From: Grimontia indica
GTDB taxonomy: Bacteria; Pseudomonadota; Gammaproteobacteria; Enterobacterales; Vibrionaceae
DNA length: 64,000 nt
Assembly: GCF_000333895.2 (NCBI RefSeq)
Contig: NZ_ANFM02000039.1
Location: forward strand, 57,124 to 121,123
Direction: 5' to 3'
A program made the translations under genes and the position numbers. The first letter of the stretch is position 1. Every line of letters starts with the position of its first letter. The notes below the pieces were generated by a model. It saw only the letters and a program-made list of their open reading frames with translations, was not told the DNA's origin and ran no database searches. Positions 9,274-18,614 of this stretch are shown one piece after another.

Positions 9274-9301
9274 CCCGGTGATGGTTGAAAAACCCACCGG
9301 G
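9274..9301 (+). terminator. Hairpin between importer operon and phosphorylase, possible partial terminator
   Basis: CCCGGTG (9274-9280) pairs with CACCGGG (9295-9301), and GGTT/AACC pairs inside, leaving a GAAA tetraloop. Only AAATTTT follows, so termination would be weak; it may act as an RNA-stability or attenuation element. Confidence 0.45.
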
Positions 9302-9314
9302 AAATTTTGAAATC

Positions 9315-9336
9315 AAAAAGAAAGCGCTTTCTTTTT
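9315..9336. promoter_or_regulatory. LacI-family operator before the phosphorylase gene
   Basis: A perfect 22-base palindrome, the longest of the set, with core GAAAGCGCTTTC at 9320-9331. It ends 14 bases before the ATG and touches the AGGA ribosome site (9337-9340), so bound repressor would block initiation or elongation at the start of this gene. Confidence 0.8.
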
Positions 9337-9350
9337 AGGAACCAAGAAAT

Positions 9351-12300
9351 ATGGAACATTGTTTTAAACTGGCAAGTACCCCTGTTAAGGGGCAATTCGT
9401 AGACGTAAATGGCGAACGTTTTTATCGCATCGAGAATGTGGATCAAATGCCTGCATTCTTTATGAGTGTGGTGTCTGCCAATGATCACTGGTTGTTTGCG
9501 TCGTCGACCGGATGCTTGTCAGCAGGCCGTGGCAACCCTGAAAACGCCCTGTTTCCGTACCGCTCAGTGGATATGATCCATGAGAATGCTGAAAACACCG
9601 GCCCGAAAACCTTCATCCGCCTTGAAGATGAGGTGGGTGATGTCGTGACATGGGAACCTTTCAATCCACAGCACAATGGTAAGTACCGCGTTATCCGTAA
9701 TCTTTATAAGAATATTACGGGTGACAAAGTGGTGTTTGAAGAGATTAACCCAACACTGCGCTTGACCTTCAAATATACCTGGCAGAGTGGCAACACCTAT
9801 GGTTTTGTGCGCCGTGCTGAACTGAGTGACTTCTCAGGGACTTCGCGCAAGATTGAAATCCTGGACGGTGTACAGAACATCCTGCCAAATGGTGCGCCAA
9901 TGGTGGCACTGCAAAAGAGCAGTGCGTTGGTGGATGCCTACAAATGGAATGAGCGCGTTCAAGATACCACACTGGCGCTCTACACCATGTATGCAAAGCT
10001 CAGTGACCGTGCAGACCCTGCAGAAGCGCTAACTGCAAATACGGTTTTCTGCATTGACAACGATGACGTTGAAGTGCTGCTCAGCAGCCAGCAAGTCCCG
10101 GCTTTCCGTCGTGGTGACGTGATTGAAAGCGAAACGCTGACACGCGGTGTTCGTGGTGCGTACTTCATCCACAAAATGATCGATCTGGCAGCGAACGAAA
10201 CTAACGATTGGCTGTTTGTTATCGACATCGAAAAAGATCACGCAGGTGTGGTTGTTTTGCGTAACGAGCAAAAAGACCAGCAATCACTGCGAGAAAAGGT
10301 AGAGCAAGATTGTGCGAAAAACCACGAAGAGCTGGTTTCTCTCATTTCAGCAGTCGATGGGTGGCAGTTCTCGGAAGAAGAGGCCACCAGTAATCACCAC
10401 TACGCGAACGTGCTGTTCAACAGCATGCGTGGCGGTGTGTTTGAGCAAGGCTATACCCTGCGTAAAGACGACGTGTTGCAAACCGCAGAAAATACGAACA
10501 AGAAAGTGGTACTGCGTAACAAGGCGTTTTATGACGCACTGCCTGCAACATTTACCCATGAAGAGCTGGTAAAACGCGCAGAGCAGGCGGATGACATTCA
10601 GTTGCTGCGTCTTTGCTACGAGTACCTGCCATTGACGTTTGGTCGTCGTCACGGTGACCCAAGCCGTCCTTGGAACCACTACGACATCAAAGTGAAAGAC
10701 AAGGAAGGCAATCCTCTGCTGGCGTATCAGGGTAACTGGCGTGATATTTTCCAGAACTGGGAAGCATTGGCGCTGAGCTATCCGGGTTACCTGCGCTCGT
10801 TCATCGCAAAATTCGTGAATGCCTCAACGATTGATGGTTACAACCCTTACCGCATCACTAAAGACGGTATCGACTGGGAAGTGCTGGAGCCGGAAGACCC
10901 ATGGAGCAACATCGGTTACTGGGGCGACCACCAGATCATCTACCTGCTGAAGTTCCTGGAATGGTCTGAACGTTTTGAACCAGCACAGCTGACAGCAAAC
11001 CTGTCCCGTGAAATCTACAGCTATGCCAACGTGCCATATCGCATCGGAGACACACGCACGCTGTTCTCGAACCCGAAGGACACAGTGACGTTTGATACCG
11101 AGCTGCACGAGAAGACAGAAAAGCTGAGCGAGATGATCGGTAGCGATGGTCGTCTGCTATTGGATTCAGACAAAGAAGTGTACCTCGTCAACCTCTCTGA
11201 GAAGCTGCTGGTGCCGTTGTTGTCGAAACTGGGTAACTGGGTCGTCGATGGGGGTATTTGGCTCAATACGCAGCGTCCAGAGTGGAATGACGCCAATAAT
11301 GCGATTGTAGGTAATGGTCTGTCGATGGTAACGCTGTACTACATGCGTCGTTATGTTGAGTTCATGCAAGCACTGTTTGCACAAGCACCGGAAAAAGTGC
11401 GCATTTCTAATGAAGTAGCAACCTGGTTGAAAGAGACCAGCGAAATCCTGAGCAAAACGCTGCTTGATGTGAAGAAGAAAACGATCACTCGCCAGACCAA
11501 ACACAAGTTGCTGACCGAGTTGGTGGATGCGGCGAGCCGCTTCCGTCATCAGGTTTACCAACAGCAAGGCTTCAGCGGTAAAACATTGGTTAACAAGCAC
11601 GACATTGAAGCGCTGTTGAACACCAGTTTGGATCTGCTGCACAGCAGTACTCAGCGTAACTTGCGCGAAGATGGTTTGTTCAATGCCTACAACGTGGTTC
11701 AGTACAACAGCGAGTCATTGGATTCCCTGCCGCTGTACCCAATGTTGGAAGGTCAGGTCGCAGCCCTGAGTTCTGGCGCACTGAGCAGCGCTCAAGCTGT
11801 ATCTCTGCTGGACAACCTGTTCAACAGTGAGATGTACCGTGAAGACCAGAAATCCTTCATGCTGTATCCGGATCGCGAACTGGCAGGATTCAGCCGTCGT
11901 AACTGCATCGAAGCGGAAGCGGTTCGCAAGAACGATCTGCTGCGTGATATGAACAAACGTGGCGACAAGCGAGTGGTGTACGCAGACCTTGATGGCGTAT
12001 TCCACTTCAACGCTACGTTTGAAAATGCAGGTGCCTTAAAAGCAACGCTGGATTCAGTTCGCGCAGACTACCCGCAAATGTCGGACGAGCAATACGAAAA
12101 CGTGCTGGCACTGTACGAGTCTGTGTTTAACCACCGTGAGTTCACCGGTCGTTCTGGCACCATGTTTGGTTATGAAGGCCTGGGTTGTATCTACTGGCAC
12201 ATGGTGTCCAAGCTGCTGCTGGCGGTTCAGGAAGTTTACTTCGCGAGCTGGAAAGAAAACCCGCACAGCGCGGAAACCCGCAAACTGGCGGATTACTACT

Positions 12301-12809
12301 ACCGTGTGCGTGAAGGGATTGGTTTCAACAAAACACCAACGGATTACGGCGCATTCCCGGTTGACCCATACTCACACACACCAAAGCATGCTGGCGCGCA
12401 ACAGCCTGGTATGACAGGTCAGGTGAAAGAAGAAATCATCACCCGATTTGGTGAACTCGGTGTGCTGGTGGAAAATGGTGCGATCACCATTTCTCCGTCA
12501 CTGCTGTTTGAACGCGAGTTCTCAAGCAAAGAAGCAGAGTTCCCGTATGTGGACATGCAAGGTGGGCAGAGAAGTATTGCGCTGAATGCAGGTGAACTGG
12601 CGTTTACTTACTGTCAGGTACCGTTTGTTTACCGCTTGAACGACAGCGGAAATACTAAGATCGTGGTGACGCTGACCTCTGGTGATGTGCTGTCCATCGA
12701 AGATAACAAGATGCCGGAATCTGTTTGTAAGAAGCTATTTAGCCGTACCGGTGAAATCGCACAAATCATTGTTGATGTACCGCGTGGCAAACTGAACCCT
12801 GCCGGGTAA
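9351..12809 (+). CDS. Very large GH94-clan (GH94/GH149/GH161-like) oligosaccharide phosphorylase
   Basis: 1152 residues, no signal peptide, so cytosolic. The N-terminal stretch (HWLFASSTGCLSAGRGNPENALFPY at about 43-67) and the late motif YEGLGCIYWHMVSK resemble the long inverting phosphorylases that cut beta-glucan or oligosaccharide chains with phosphate to give a glucose phosphate. Ordinary cellobiose or chitobiose phosphorylases are about 800 residues, so this belongs to one of the roughly 1100-residue families. I cannot decide between beta-1,3 (GH149/GH161) and beta-1,2 (GH94 SOGP) specificity from sequence alone; the glucanase-like binding domains at the left edge favour beta-1,3. AGGA lies ten bases before the ATG. 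It is probably controlled by the repressor at 12884-13906. Confidence 0.75.
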   Translation: MEHCFKLASTPVKGQFVDVNGERFYRIENVDQMPAFFMSVVSANDHWLFASSTGCLSAGRGNPENALFPYRSVDMIHENAENTGPKTFIRLEDEVGDVVTWEPFNPQHNGKYRVIRNLYKNITGDKVVFEEINPTLRLTFKYTWQSGNTYGFVRRAELSDFSGTSRKIEILDGVQNILPNGAPMVALQKSSALVDAYKWNERVQDTTLALYTMYAKLSDRADPAEALTANTVFCIDNDDVEVLLSSQQVPAFRRGDVIESETLTRGVRGAYFIHKMIDLAANETNDWLFVIDIEKDHAGVVVLRNEQKDQQSLREKVEQDCAKNHEELVSLISAVDGWQFSEEEATSNHHYANVLFNSMRGGVFEQGYTLRKDDVLQTAENTNKKVVLRNKAFYDALPATFTHEELVKRAEQADDIQLLRLCYEYLPLTFGRRHGDPSRPWNHYDIKVKDKEGNPLLAYQGNWRDIFQNWEALALSYPGYLRSFIAKFVNASTIDGYNPYRITKDGIDWEVLEPEDPWSNIGYWGDHQIIYLLKFLEWSERFEPAQLTANLSREIYSYANVPYRIGDTRTLFSNPKDTVTFDTELHEKTEKLSEMIGSDGRLLLDSDKEVYLVNLSEKLLVPLLSKLGNWVVDGGIWLNTQRPEWNDANNAIVGNGLSMVTLYYMRRYVEFMQALFAQAPEKVRISNEVATWLKETSEILSKTLLDVKKKTITRQTKHKLLTELVDAASRFRHQVYQQQGFSGKTLVNKHDIEALLNTSLDLLHSSTQRNLREDGLFNAYNVVQYNSESLDSLPLYPMLEGQVAALSSGALSSAQAVSLLDNLFNSEMYREDQKSFMLYPDRELAGFSRRNCIEAEAVRKNDLLRDMNKRGDKRVVYADLDGVFHFNATFENAGALKATLDSVRADYPQMSDEQYENVLALYESVFNHREFTGRSGTMFGYEGLGCIYWHMVSKLLLAVQEVYFASWKENPHSAETRKLADYYYRVREGIGFNKTPTDYGAFPVDPYSHTPKHAGAQQPGMTGQVKEEIITRFGELGVLVENGAITISPSLLFEREFSSKEAEFPYVDMQGGQRSIALNAGELAFTYCQVPFVYRLNDSGNTKIVVTLTSGDVLSIEDNKMPESVCKKLFSRTGEIAQIIVDVPRGKLNPAG

Positions 12810-12820
12810 TCACAATCGCG

Positions 12821-12856
12821 AAAACAAAAACAGCCGCATCATGCGGCTGTTTTTTT
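12821..12856. terminator. Bidirectional terminator between converging phosphorylase and repressor genes
   Basis: ACAGCCGC pairs with GCGGCTGT around an ATCAT loop. There is an A-run on the left and a run of seven or more T on the right, so it can end transcription from both sides. Confidence 0.9.
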
Positions 12857-12883
12857 ATCTGTGGTTTGATGTACCAACGGTTG

Positions 12884-13906
12884 TTAAGCCGTAGTGACCT
12901 CAGCCGTGGAGAGGGTTTTCACTGAGCCGCGTTCCATCAGAGTAGGGAACAAACGGGTGTTGATGTTAGAGAGAGGCTTGCCTTCCAGCATGTTCAAAAC
13001 ACCACGGGCAGCCTGACACGCCATGTCTTCCAAGGGGAAATGGATTGTGGTGAGGCTTGGCGTCATGTATTGACTGTAGGTGTGGTTATCGAATCCAACA
13101 ATGGAGATGTCTTCGCCTACCTTCATGCCACGGTCATGACAAACACCATAAGCGGCCAGTGCGATACTGTCGTTCAAACAGAAAATGCCGGTAATACTGC
13201 TGTCGCGATCCATCAGACGGCGAACTGCTTTGTCATTGCCATCGTGGTCAAATCGTCCTTCAACCACCAAGTTCTGGTCGTATTCGATGCCATATTTTTC
13301 CAGCGCATTGCGATAACCCTGAAGGCGCTCGCGGCTGTCTATCTTGCTGAGCTGACCGGTGACACAACCAATGCGGCGATGTCCGTTTTTAATCAGATGC
13401 TCGGTGGCAATATAGCCACCCCATTCGTTGTCCATGCAGATACATTGATCTGAGATTTCAGGGATGTAGCGGTTCATCAGCATGGTTGCTGGTGTTTTTT
13501 CCACAATCTGCAGAATATCAGCGTCGCTCATCATGTCTGAAGTCAGCACCAAACCGTCGATCTTTTTCGCATTCAGAAAGCAGATAGACTCCTGCTCTTC
13601 ATCATAGTTTTCGTGGCCACTGGTGATGATGAGGTGATAATTCTTCTGACGAACGACTTTTTCAACATGGTGCATCAAGGGGCCAAAGTAGGGGCCATCA
13701 AAGGTACCTACCAGCATCCCGATACTGTGCGACTTGTTCGAAGCCAATGCCTGAGCAAAGGCATTAGGCTGATAGCCGAGTTTCTCGATGGCATCGAATA
13801 CTTTCACGCGGTTTTTTTCCTTCACCGACTTGTGACCATTCAATGCCCGTGACACGGTGGACTGGGAAACATTCGCCAGCTCTGCCACTTCTTTAATGGT
13901 AATCAA
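12884..13906 (-). CDS. LacI/GalR-family transcriptional repressor of the oligosaccharide locus
   Basis: An N-terminal helix-turn-helix (ITIKEVAELANVSQSTVSRALNG) with hinge helix (NAFAQALASNKS) and a periplasmic-binding-protein-like effector domain (SIVGFDN near the end). The reading frame is open to a GTG at 13939. I prefer the TTG at 13906, because AGGAAG lies six bases before it and it gives the family's usual N-terminus; the GTG has no close ribosome site. One operator lies 63 bases upstream and another further up, so autoregulation is likely. The effector is presumably an imported oligosaccharide or its product. Confidence 0.88.
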   Translation of the reverse strand: MITIKEVAELANVSQSTVSRALNGHKSVKEKNRVKVFDAIEKLGYQPNAFAQALASNKSHSIGMLVGTFDGPYFGPLMHHVEKVVRQKNYHLIITSGHENYDEEQESICFLNAKKIDGLVLTSDMMSDADILQIVEKTPATMLMNRYIPEISDQCICMDNEWGGYIATEHLIKNGHRRIGCVTGQLSKIDSRERLQGYRNALEKYGIEYDQNLVVEGRFDHDGNDKAVRRLMDRDSSITGIFCLNDSIALAAYGVCHDRGMKVGEDISIVGFDNHTYSQYMTPSLTTIHFPLEDMACQAARGVLNMLEGKPLSNINTRLFPTLMERGSVKTLSTAEVTTA

Positions 13907-13968
13907 CGAGCTCTTCCTTTCATTTACTTGATGTTGCACGCCGTGATTTTATTGCCTTCCATTGCTAT

Positions 13969-13980
13969 GAAAGTGCTTTC
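13969..13980. promoter_or_regulatory. LacI-family operator, autoregulatory
   Basis: GAAAGTGCTTTC, one base off the perfect palindrome, in the promoter region of the repressor gene. The imperfect site fits weaker self-repression. The interval 13940-14213 holds no gene. Confidence 0.65.
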
Positions 13981-14196
13981 TTAAGTGATGACTAATGGAA
14001 GCGAATCTTCGTCATAAATCTAGGGTCAGTCGAGTTCGCAACTTTATTCATTTGGCGCAGCTATTTTTTCAAATAGGGTAAGTTTTGCCACGAAATGCGA
14101 CGCATTGCCAAATAGAAAGGCTTTGCATTGCTCACAAATGTTCAGTAATTAACACTTTTGATACTGAAGTGCTCAATTATGAGTCACCGATTTCAC

Positions 14197-14210
14197 TGAA
14201 AGCGCTTTCA
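14197..14210. promoter_or_regulatory. Distal LacI-family operator
   Basis: TGAAAGCGCTTTCA, perfect over 14 bases, 229 bases upstream of the operator at 13969 and three bases past the stop codon of the DUF523 gene. The spacing would allow a repression loop over the repressor promoter. Confidence 0.7.
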
Positions 14211-14213
14211 TAA

Positions 14214-14690
14214 TTATAGTTCAGCCAAAGCGTCTTCAATCGAAAACTGGCTGAACACTTTAATGCCGTGCTGTCTGAGTAATGCGGTGGTCACACCATG
14301 ACCGGGAATTTTGTTGCCAGCAAACTCGCCGCTATAGACAAGGGAACTGCCGCAGGAAGGACTGGATTCGGTTAACACGGCGATCTTAATGCCATGTTGC
14401 TGACAAAGTGCGAGGGTTTGACGGGCACCGGAGATAAAGGCGTCTGTCACATCTAACTGCTGGACGGAAATGACTTTTCCCGTACCGGCAATCACCGCAT
14501 CGCCATCGGCAACATCGATTTCAGCCGGCGGGCGCGGGGTAGGAAGGCCACCTGCGACTTCAGGACAGAATGTGATCACTTCCGCCTGCTGAGTTAATCG
14601 CTGAAATGCTTCAGATTCTTGGAGAAGATCATTGCCGTCGTAACGGACTTTCTGGCCCATTAGACAGGCGCTGACCAGCACTTTTTTCAT
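14214..14690 (-). CDS. DUF523 family protein
   Basis: 158 residues, the whole length of a DUF523 (YbbK-like) protein. Conserved cysteines appear in MKKVLVSACLMG, in VITFCPEVAGGLPTPRPPAEI and in LTESSPSCGSS, the pattern of the family. The function is not established; the cysteine arrangement suggests metal or thiol chemistry. It diverges from the hydrolase gene at 14880. It may be transcribed into the repressor gene, although an operator sits directly behind it. Confidence 0.85.
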   Translation of the reverse strand: MKKVLVSACLMGQKVRYDGNDLLQESEAFQRLTQQAEVITFCPEVAGGLPTPRPPAEIDVADGDAVIAGTGKVISVQQLDVTDAFISGARQTLALCQQHGIKIAVLTESSPSCGSSLVYSGEFAGNKIPGHGVTTALLRQHGIKVFSQFSIEDALAEL

Positions 14691-14879
14691 AGAGGTTCAT
14701 GCGGTTTTAACATCGTTAACGGCGATGGTATCGGATCTCGATTAAAGAGAAACAGACTTTTTTTCACAGTAGAGTTGAGGAAATGTGAAATCGGTCAAAT
14801 AATTAGTCTTACCCCCTGTGAAATCCAAACCAATAGATGGTGATGTACGCGAAGGGGAACACGGAGGGAGAGCCAAACC

Positions 14880-15767
14880 ATGTCTGAAATGCTGCATCAG
14901 TATCCAATTATCAACGGACGCGAAATCCACGTTCGTGCATGGAACCCTGAAGGCGGGGAGACAGTGATTTGCTGGCATGGCTTGGCACGCAACAGCATCG
15001 ATTTCGTTGAACTCGGGGATGAGCTGGCTGCAAAAGGCTACCGGGTGCTTGCACCTGATACCCTTGGACGAGGGCTTTCTCAGTGGGCGGATAATCCGAA
15101 AACCGAATACAGCTACGCCAACTACATTGATATGGCTGTGAAACTGATGGACTTCTATTGTTGCGATAAAGTGCATTGGGTTGGTACAAGTATGGGCGGT
15201 TTGATTGGCATGTTGATCGCGTCCAGCCCTGATTTCGGTGCTCGGATTACCACATTGGTGCTTAACGATATTGGCCCGGAAGTACCGAAAGAAGCGCTGG
15301 AAAGAATCGTTAACTATGTGCAAGAGCCTATTGCTTTCCGTCGGTATAACGAAATCAATCAATATCTCCAAACGCTATATCAACCATTTGGTCCCCACAC
15401 TTGCGAACAATGGCACACCATGATTTCGGCTTCTGTTCGCAGGCTGGAAAATGGCGACTACACTACGCACTACGACCCGGACATTCTTGCGCAGTACGAT
15501 CCCAACTCTCCGCCGATGAATCTCTGGCGACATTTTGGGAACCTGAATTTGCCGTTAATGCTGATGCACGGTTTGCACTCAGACGTGCTCACCAAAGGCA
15601 TTGTGAAAAAAATGCGGGAAGTTCAGCCGGAAATGGCCGTAAATTACTACCTGGGGTGTGGGCATGCGCCTAACCTGTTCTACAAGTCATACCGACATGA
15701 TGTCGAACACTTTATTGAAGCGCATCCCATCGAGCAGGAAGTCAGCCAGGAACGGAATGCTGGCTGA
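14880..15767 (+). CDS. Alpha/beta hydrolase
   Basis: 295 residues. Oxyanion-hole HG motif (CWHGLARNS), nucleophile elbow GTSMGG with Ser104, a late Asp and the catalytic His in GCGHAPN. No signal peptide, so cytosolic. The substrate is unknown; esterases, C-C hydrolases and lactonases all share this pattern. GGAGGGAG stands some bases before the ATG. It converges on the agmatinase gene 20 bases away with no obvious terminator between. Confidence 0.85.
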   Translation: MSEMLHQYPIINGREIHVRAWNPEGGETVICWHGLARNSIDFVELGDELAAKGYRVLAPDTLGRGLSQWADNPKTEYSYANYIDMAVKLMDFYCCDKVHWVGTSMGGLIGMLIASSPDFGARITTLVLNDIGPEVPKEALERIVNYVQEPIAFRRYNEINQYLQTLYQPFGPHTCEQWHTMISASVRRLENGDYTTHYDPDILAQYDPNSPPMNLWRHFGNLNLPLMLMHGLHSDVLTKGIVKKMREVQPEMAVNYYLGCGHAPNLFYKSYRHDVEHFIEAHPIEQEVSQERNAG

Positions 15768-15787
15768 TTCCCCAAGCTTCTGCGAGG

Positions 15788-16738
15788 TTACTTTGAAGCC
15801 CAAAGGTGGAGCAACTCAGTTGCGATCGTCGCCCCGGCTAACGCTGTAATTTCGGTATTGTCGAAAGGCGGGCTGACTTCCACTACATCCATCCCAACCA
15901 GATTGATACCGCGCAATCCACGCAAGATCCTCAATGCTTTATCGGAGGTTATTCCACCTATCACCGGCGTGCCTGTGCCGGGGGCAAAGGCGGGATCAAG
16001 GCAATCGATATCAAAAGTAATGTACGCGGGCTTTCCGCCTACCAAAGCTTTGACATGATTGGCGATTTCATCCGGCGTCATGTCATTGGCGGCTTCCGCA
16101 CAAATCACGTTAAACGCATGGTGGTCTCTGTCGTAATCTGTCCGGATCCCAATTTGTACTGAAGCTGATGGGTCAATCAGCCCCTCTTTGGGCGCGTGAT
16201 AGAACATGGTGCCATGGTCGTACTTGCTGCCTTGGCTGTATGTATCGGTATGGGCATCGAAATGAATGAGCGCCATTTCACCATGCTTGGCGTGATGTGC
16301 GCGAAGCAGAGGAAGGGTGACGAAATGATCTCCGCCCAGAGTTAGCATGGCTTTGCCTGTGGTGAGAATGTCATTCGCTGCACTGGTTGCCATATTGAGG
16401 AAATCTTCGCTGTCACCACAGGTAAAAATTAAATCTCCGGCATCAACGATATTGCATCGCTCACGAAGATCGAACGGCCAAGGGTAGCGAAACCCTTCCC
16501 ACGCGAGATTCACCGACGCTCGCCTGATGGCATCAGGCCCTAAACGCGTGCCTGAACGTCCGGTTGTTGCCATGTCATACGGCATACCCAAAACCACCAC
16601 ATCGGCGGCGGTATCTCTTGGATCTTTAACCATGGGCAGGCGAAGAAACGAATAGGGATTGGAATACAATGAATCATCTTTTCTTGAAAATACGTCTTCC
16701 ATACCAGCTTCTCTCGTGGCTAATGATTGTTTGGTCAT
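15788..16738 (-). CDS. speB: Agmatinase
   Basis: 316 residues, highly similar over its full length to E. coli SpeB as I remember it. It hydrolyses agmatine to putrescine and urea with two Mn ions. The metal-binding motifs [18 protein letters not shown] and [18 protein letters not shown] are all present. It is cytosolic and part of polyamine synthesis. The arginine decarboxylase partner is not in the window. It diverges from the patatin gene across 253 bases in which I see no gene. Confidence 0.95.
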   Translation of the reverse strand: MTKQSLATREAGMEDVFSRKDDSLYSNPYSFLRLPMVKDPRDTAADVVVLGMPYDMATTGRSGTRLGPDAIRRASVNLAWEGFRYPWPFDLRERCNIVDAGDLIFTCGDSEDFLNMATSAANDILTTGKAMLTLGGDHFVTLPLLRAHHAKHGEMALIHFDAHTDTYSQGSKYDHGTMFYHAPKEGLIDPSASVQIGIRTDYDRDHHAFNVICAEAANDMTPDEIANHVKALVGGKPAYITFDIDCLDPAFAPGTGTPVIGGITSDKALRILRGLRGINLVGMDVVEVSPPFDNTEITALAGATIATELLHLWASK

Positions 16739-16991
16739 TATTTCTACAAATTAGCAGGTGGGGCAAATGCCTATGTCTATTTTCTGCATCAGCGAACAAT
16801 TCACCGAAAAGTTTGTGAACTTACAATCGAAGCGGCTTGTTGAATCCTGCATCTTCAGATTGTCTGGGTGTAAGCATTAAACACAAACTGTGACCGCTCC
16901 GTGCTTGTCCCTGAACAAATAAAAAACGTCATGCCAATGCCCAATTTACTGGTCTATAAAGAAGTCAATTCAAATCACAGGAGACAGGGAC

Positions 16992-18134
16992 ATGGCAACA
17001 ACAAGACGCAACAAGAAGCCTAAAGTTTGTTTGGTGCTGCAAGGTGGCGGCGCTCTAGGGGCGTATCATATTGGTGCTTATGAAGCGATGAAAGAAGCGG
17101 GGTTTGAGCCAGACTGGTTTGCAGGTATTTCTATTGGCGCGTTGAATTCAGCGGTGTTGGCGGGGAATAAGCCCGAAGACAGATTAGGCAAACTGGAAGC
17201 TTTTTGGGAACGCATCTCGCGTCCAGATACCGATGCAAATATTCCAACGTCACTGGCAATGGCATTCAACACCATTAGTGCTTCTTCAGCACTGATGTTT
17301 GGTCAGCCAGATTTCTTTACACCGCGCCCGATTAATCCTTGGCTCGCCCCTCCGGGTGAAGCGGCAACCAGTTTCTACGATACTTCACCGCTTTTCAAAA
17401 CCTTGGCTGAACTCGCTGACTTTGAGCTGATCAATCAAAACAAAACCCGTTTAACCGTCGGTGCGACCCGTGTGACAGATGGCGAACTGGTGTTCTTTGA
17501 CAGCAAAACAGACGAAATTGAACCGGCCCACGCGGTGGCAAGCGGCTCCTTGCCTCCAGGCTTCCCTGCCACTCAGATTGGGGAAGAATACTTCTGGGAT
17601 GGCGGTGTAGTTTCGAACACACCAGTGAATGGCATTTTGGATCTGGCGGGCGATGATGAACTGCTGATTTTCATGGTCGACCTTTGGAACGCGAATGGAG
17701 AGTTGCCGAAAACCATGAGTGAAGTGCTGTGGCGCGAGAAGGAAATTCAATATGCCAGCCGTACCAGCGAGCACGTAGAAGCTTTGATTGCCAAACGCAA
17801 TCTCGACCATGTGCTGAAAACCTCCCCAGAACTGGTAGGCAGCGCGCAAGTACCGGATGTGACGACACTGAAAGTCGGCAATAAGATAGATATCGTACAC
17901 ATCACTTTCGATCCGCTGCAGGGGCACATTCCACTCAGCGATGCGGAGTTCTCCCGCCGTTCTATCCGCTTACGCCGCGAATGCGGCTATAACGACATGA
18001 GACAGGCACTGGAAGAGTCTCCATGGACACAACCTAATGAAGGTTTACCCTGTCATTTCCACCAACGCCAGTTTGAAGGATGTTGGGTAGAAGGCAATAA
18101 AGTGGAAAGCAATAAGCTCGACAAAGCTTCCTAG
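16992..18134 (+). CDS. Patatin-like phospholipase with C-terminal DUF3734
   Basis: 380 residues. Patatin core: glycine-rich oxyanion loop QGGGALGAYHIG (17-28), nucleophile GISIG with Ser47, and the catalytic Asp in WDGGVVSNTP. The C-terminal third matches the patatin-associated DUF3734 (MRQALEESPW...). It has no signal peptide, so it is not a classic secreted ExoU-like toxin and more likely a cytosolic or membrane-associated lipid hydrolase. AGGAGAC precedes the ATG. Confidence 0.9.
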   Translation: MATTRRNKKPKVCLVLQGGGALGAYHIGAYEAMKEAGFEPDWFAGISIGALNSAVLAGNKPEDRLGKLEAFWERISRPDTDANIPTSLAMAFNTISASSALMFGQPDFFTPRPINPWLAPPGEAATSFYDTSPLFKTLAELADFELINQNKTRLTVGATRVTDGELVFFDSKTDEIEPAHAVASGSLPPGFPATQIGEEYFWDGGVVSNTPVNGILDLAGDDELLIFMVDLWNANGELPKTMSEVLWREKEIQYASRTSEHVEALIAKRNLDHVLKTSPELVGSAQVPDVTTLKVGNKIDIVHITFDPLQGHIPLSDAEFSRRSIRLRRECGYNDMRQALEESPWTQPNEGLPCHFHQRQFEGCWVEGNKVESNKLDKAS

Positions 18135-18142
18135 AAAAACTC

Positions 18143-18176
18143 AACCAGCGGGACAAATGTACCCGCTGGATTTCTA
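18143..18176 (+). terminator. Weak rho-independent terminator after the patatin gene
   Basis: CCAGCGGG (18145-18152) pairs with CCCGCTGG (18162-18169) across a nine-base loop. Only a short, broken T-run follows. Confidence 0.55.
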
Positions 18177-18284
18177 CCTTCCAGTCTTGATGACTAAACA
18201 TTCCTTCTTTTCTTCCCGGGGCATACTAATTACCAGACACTGCAATAAAAGGAATATTAGGCCTTGGATAAGGAAGTCGAATCG

Positions 18285-18614
18285 ATGCGCGAAAGCATCC
18301 TTTATTGGATGGCGGAGTTCATTGCAAATGATGACAATCCTCCGTATCAGCTGTCACAGGTCGAATACTGCGGTGAACTGCTCAATACCTTTGCCGGTAA
18401 CGTGATGTTGTCAGGCAAAAAAGCGGATAGATCTTGGGTGGATGTGCAAGTGAAAGCTTTGGTTCTGGCATTGAACGACTTGAACAAACAATGCGGTGAA
18501 TGCCTGATAGAAACCGATCAGCGTGAAGGTATTTGTGAGCTGATATTCTATGTTGTCGCTCAGGCAGGGCACAGTGTAGAAGAAGACATCACTGAAAACT
18601 GGCGTGAGTGGTGA
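18285..18614 (+). CDS. Hypothetical small cytosolic protein
   Basis: 109 residues from the ATG at 18285, which has AGGAAG eight bases upstream; a TTG at 18264 is the alternative. It is acidic and alpha-helical in appearance, with Cys residues in YCGELL and QCGEC. Not recognised. Its stop codon overlaps the start of the next small gene, which suggests a translationally coupled pair. Confidence 0.65.
   Translation: MRESILYWMAEFIANDDNPPYQLSQVEYCGELLNTFAGNVMLSGKKADRSWVDVQVKALVLALNDLNKQCGECLIETDQREGICELIFYVVAQAGHSVEEDITENWREW

Noticed and set aside
16992..18134. Secreted ExoU-like toxin
   Set aside because: Patatin motifs are present, but there is no signal or secretion partner, and the DUF3734 tail is that of housekeeping patatins.
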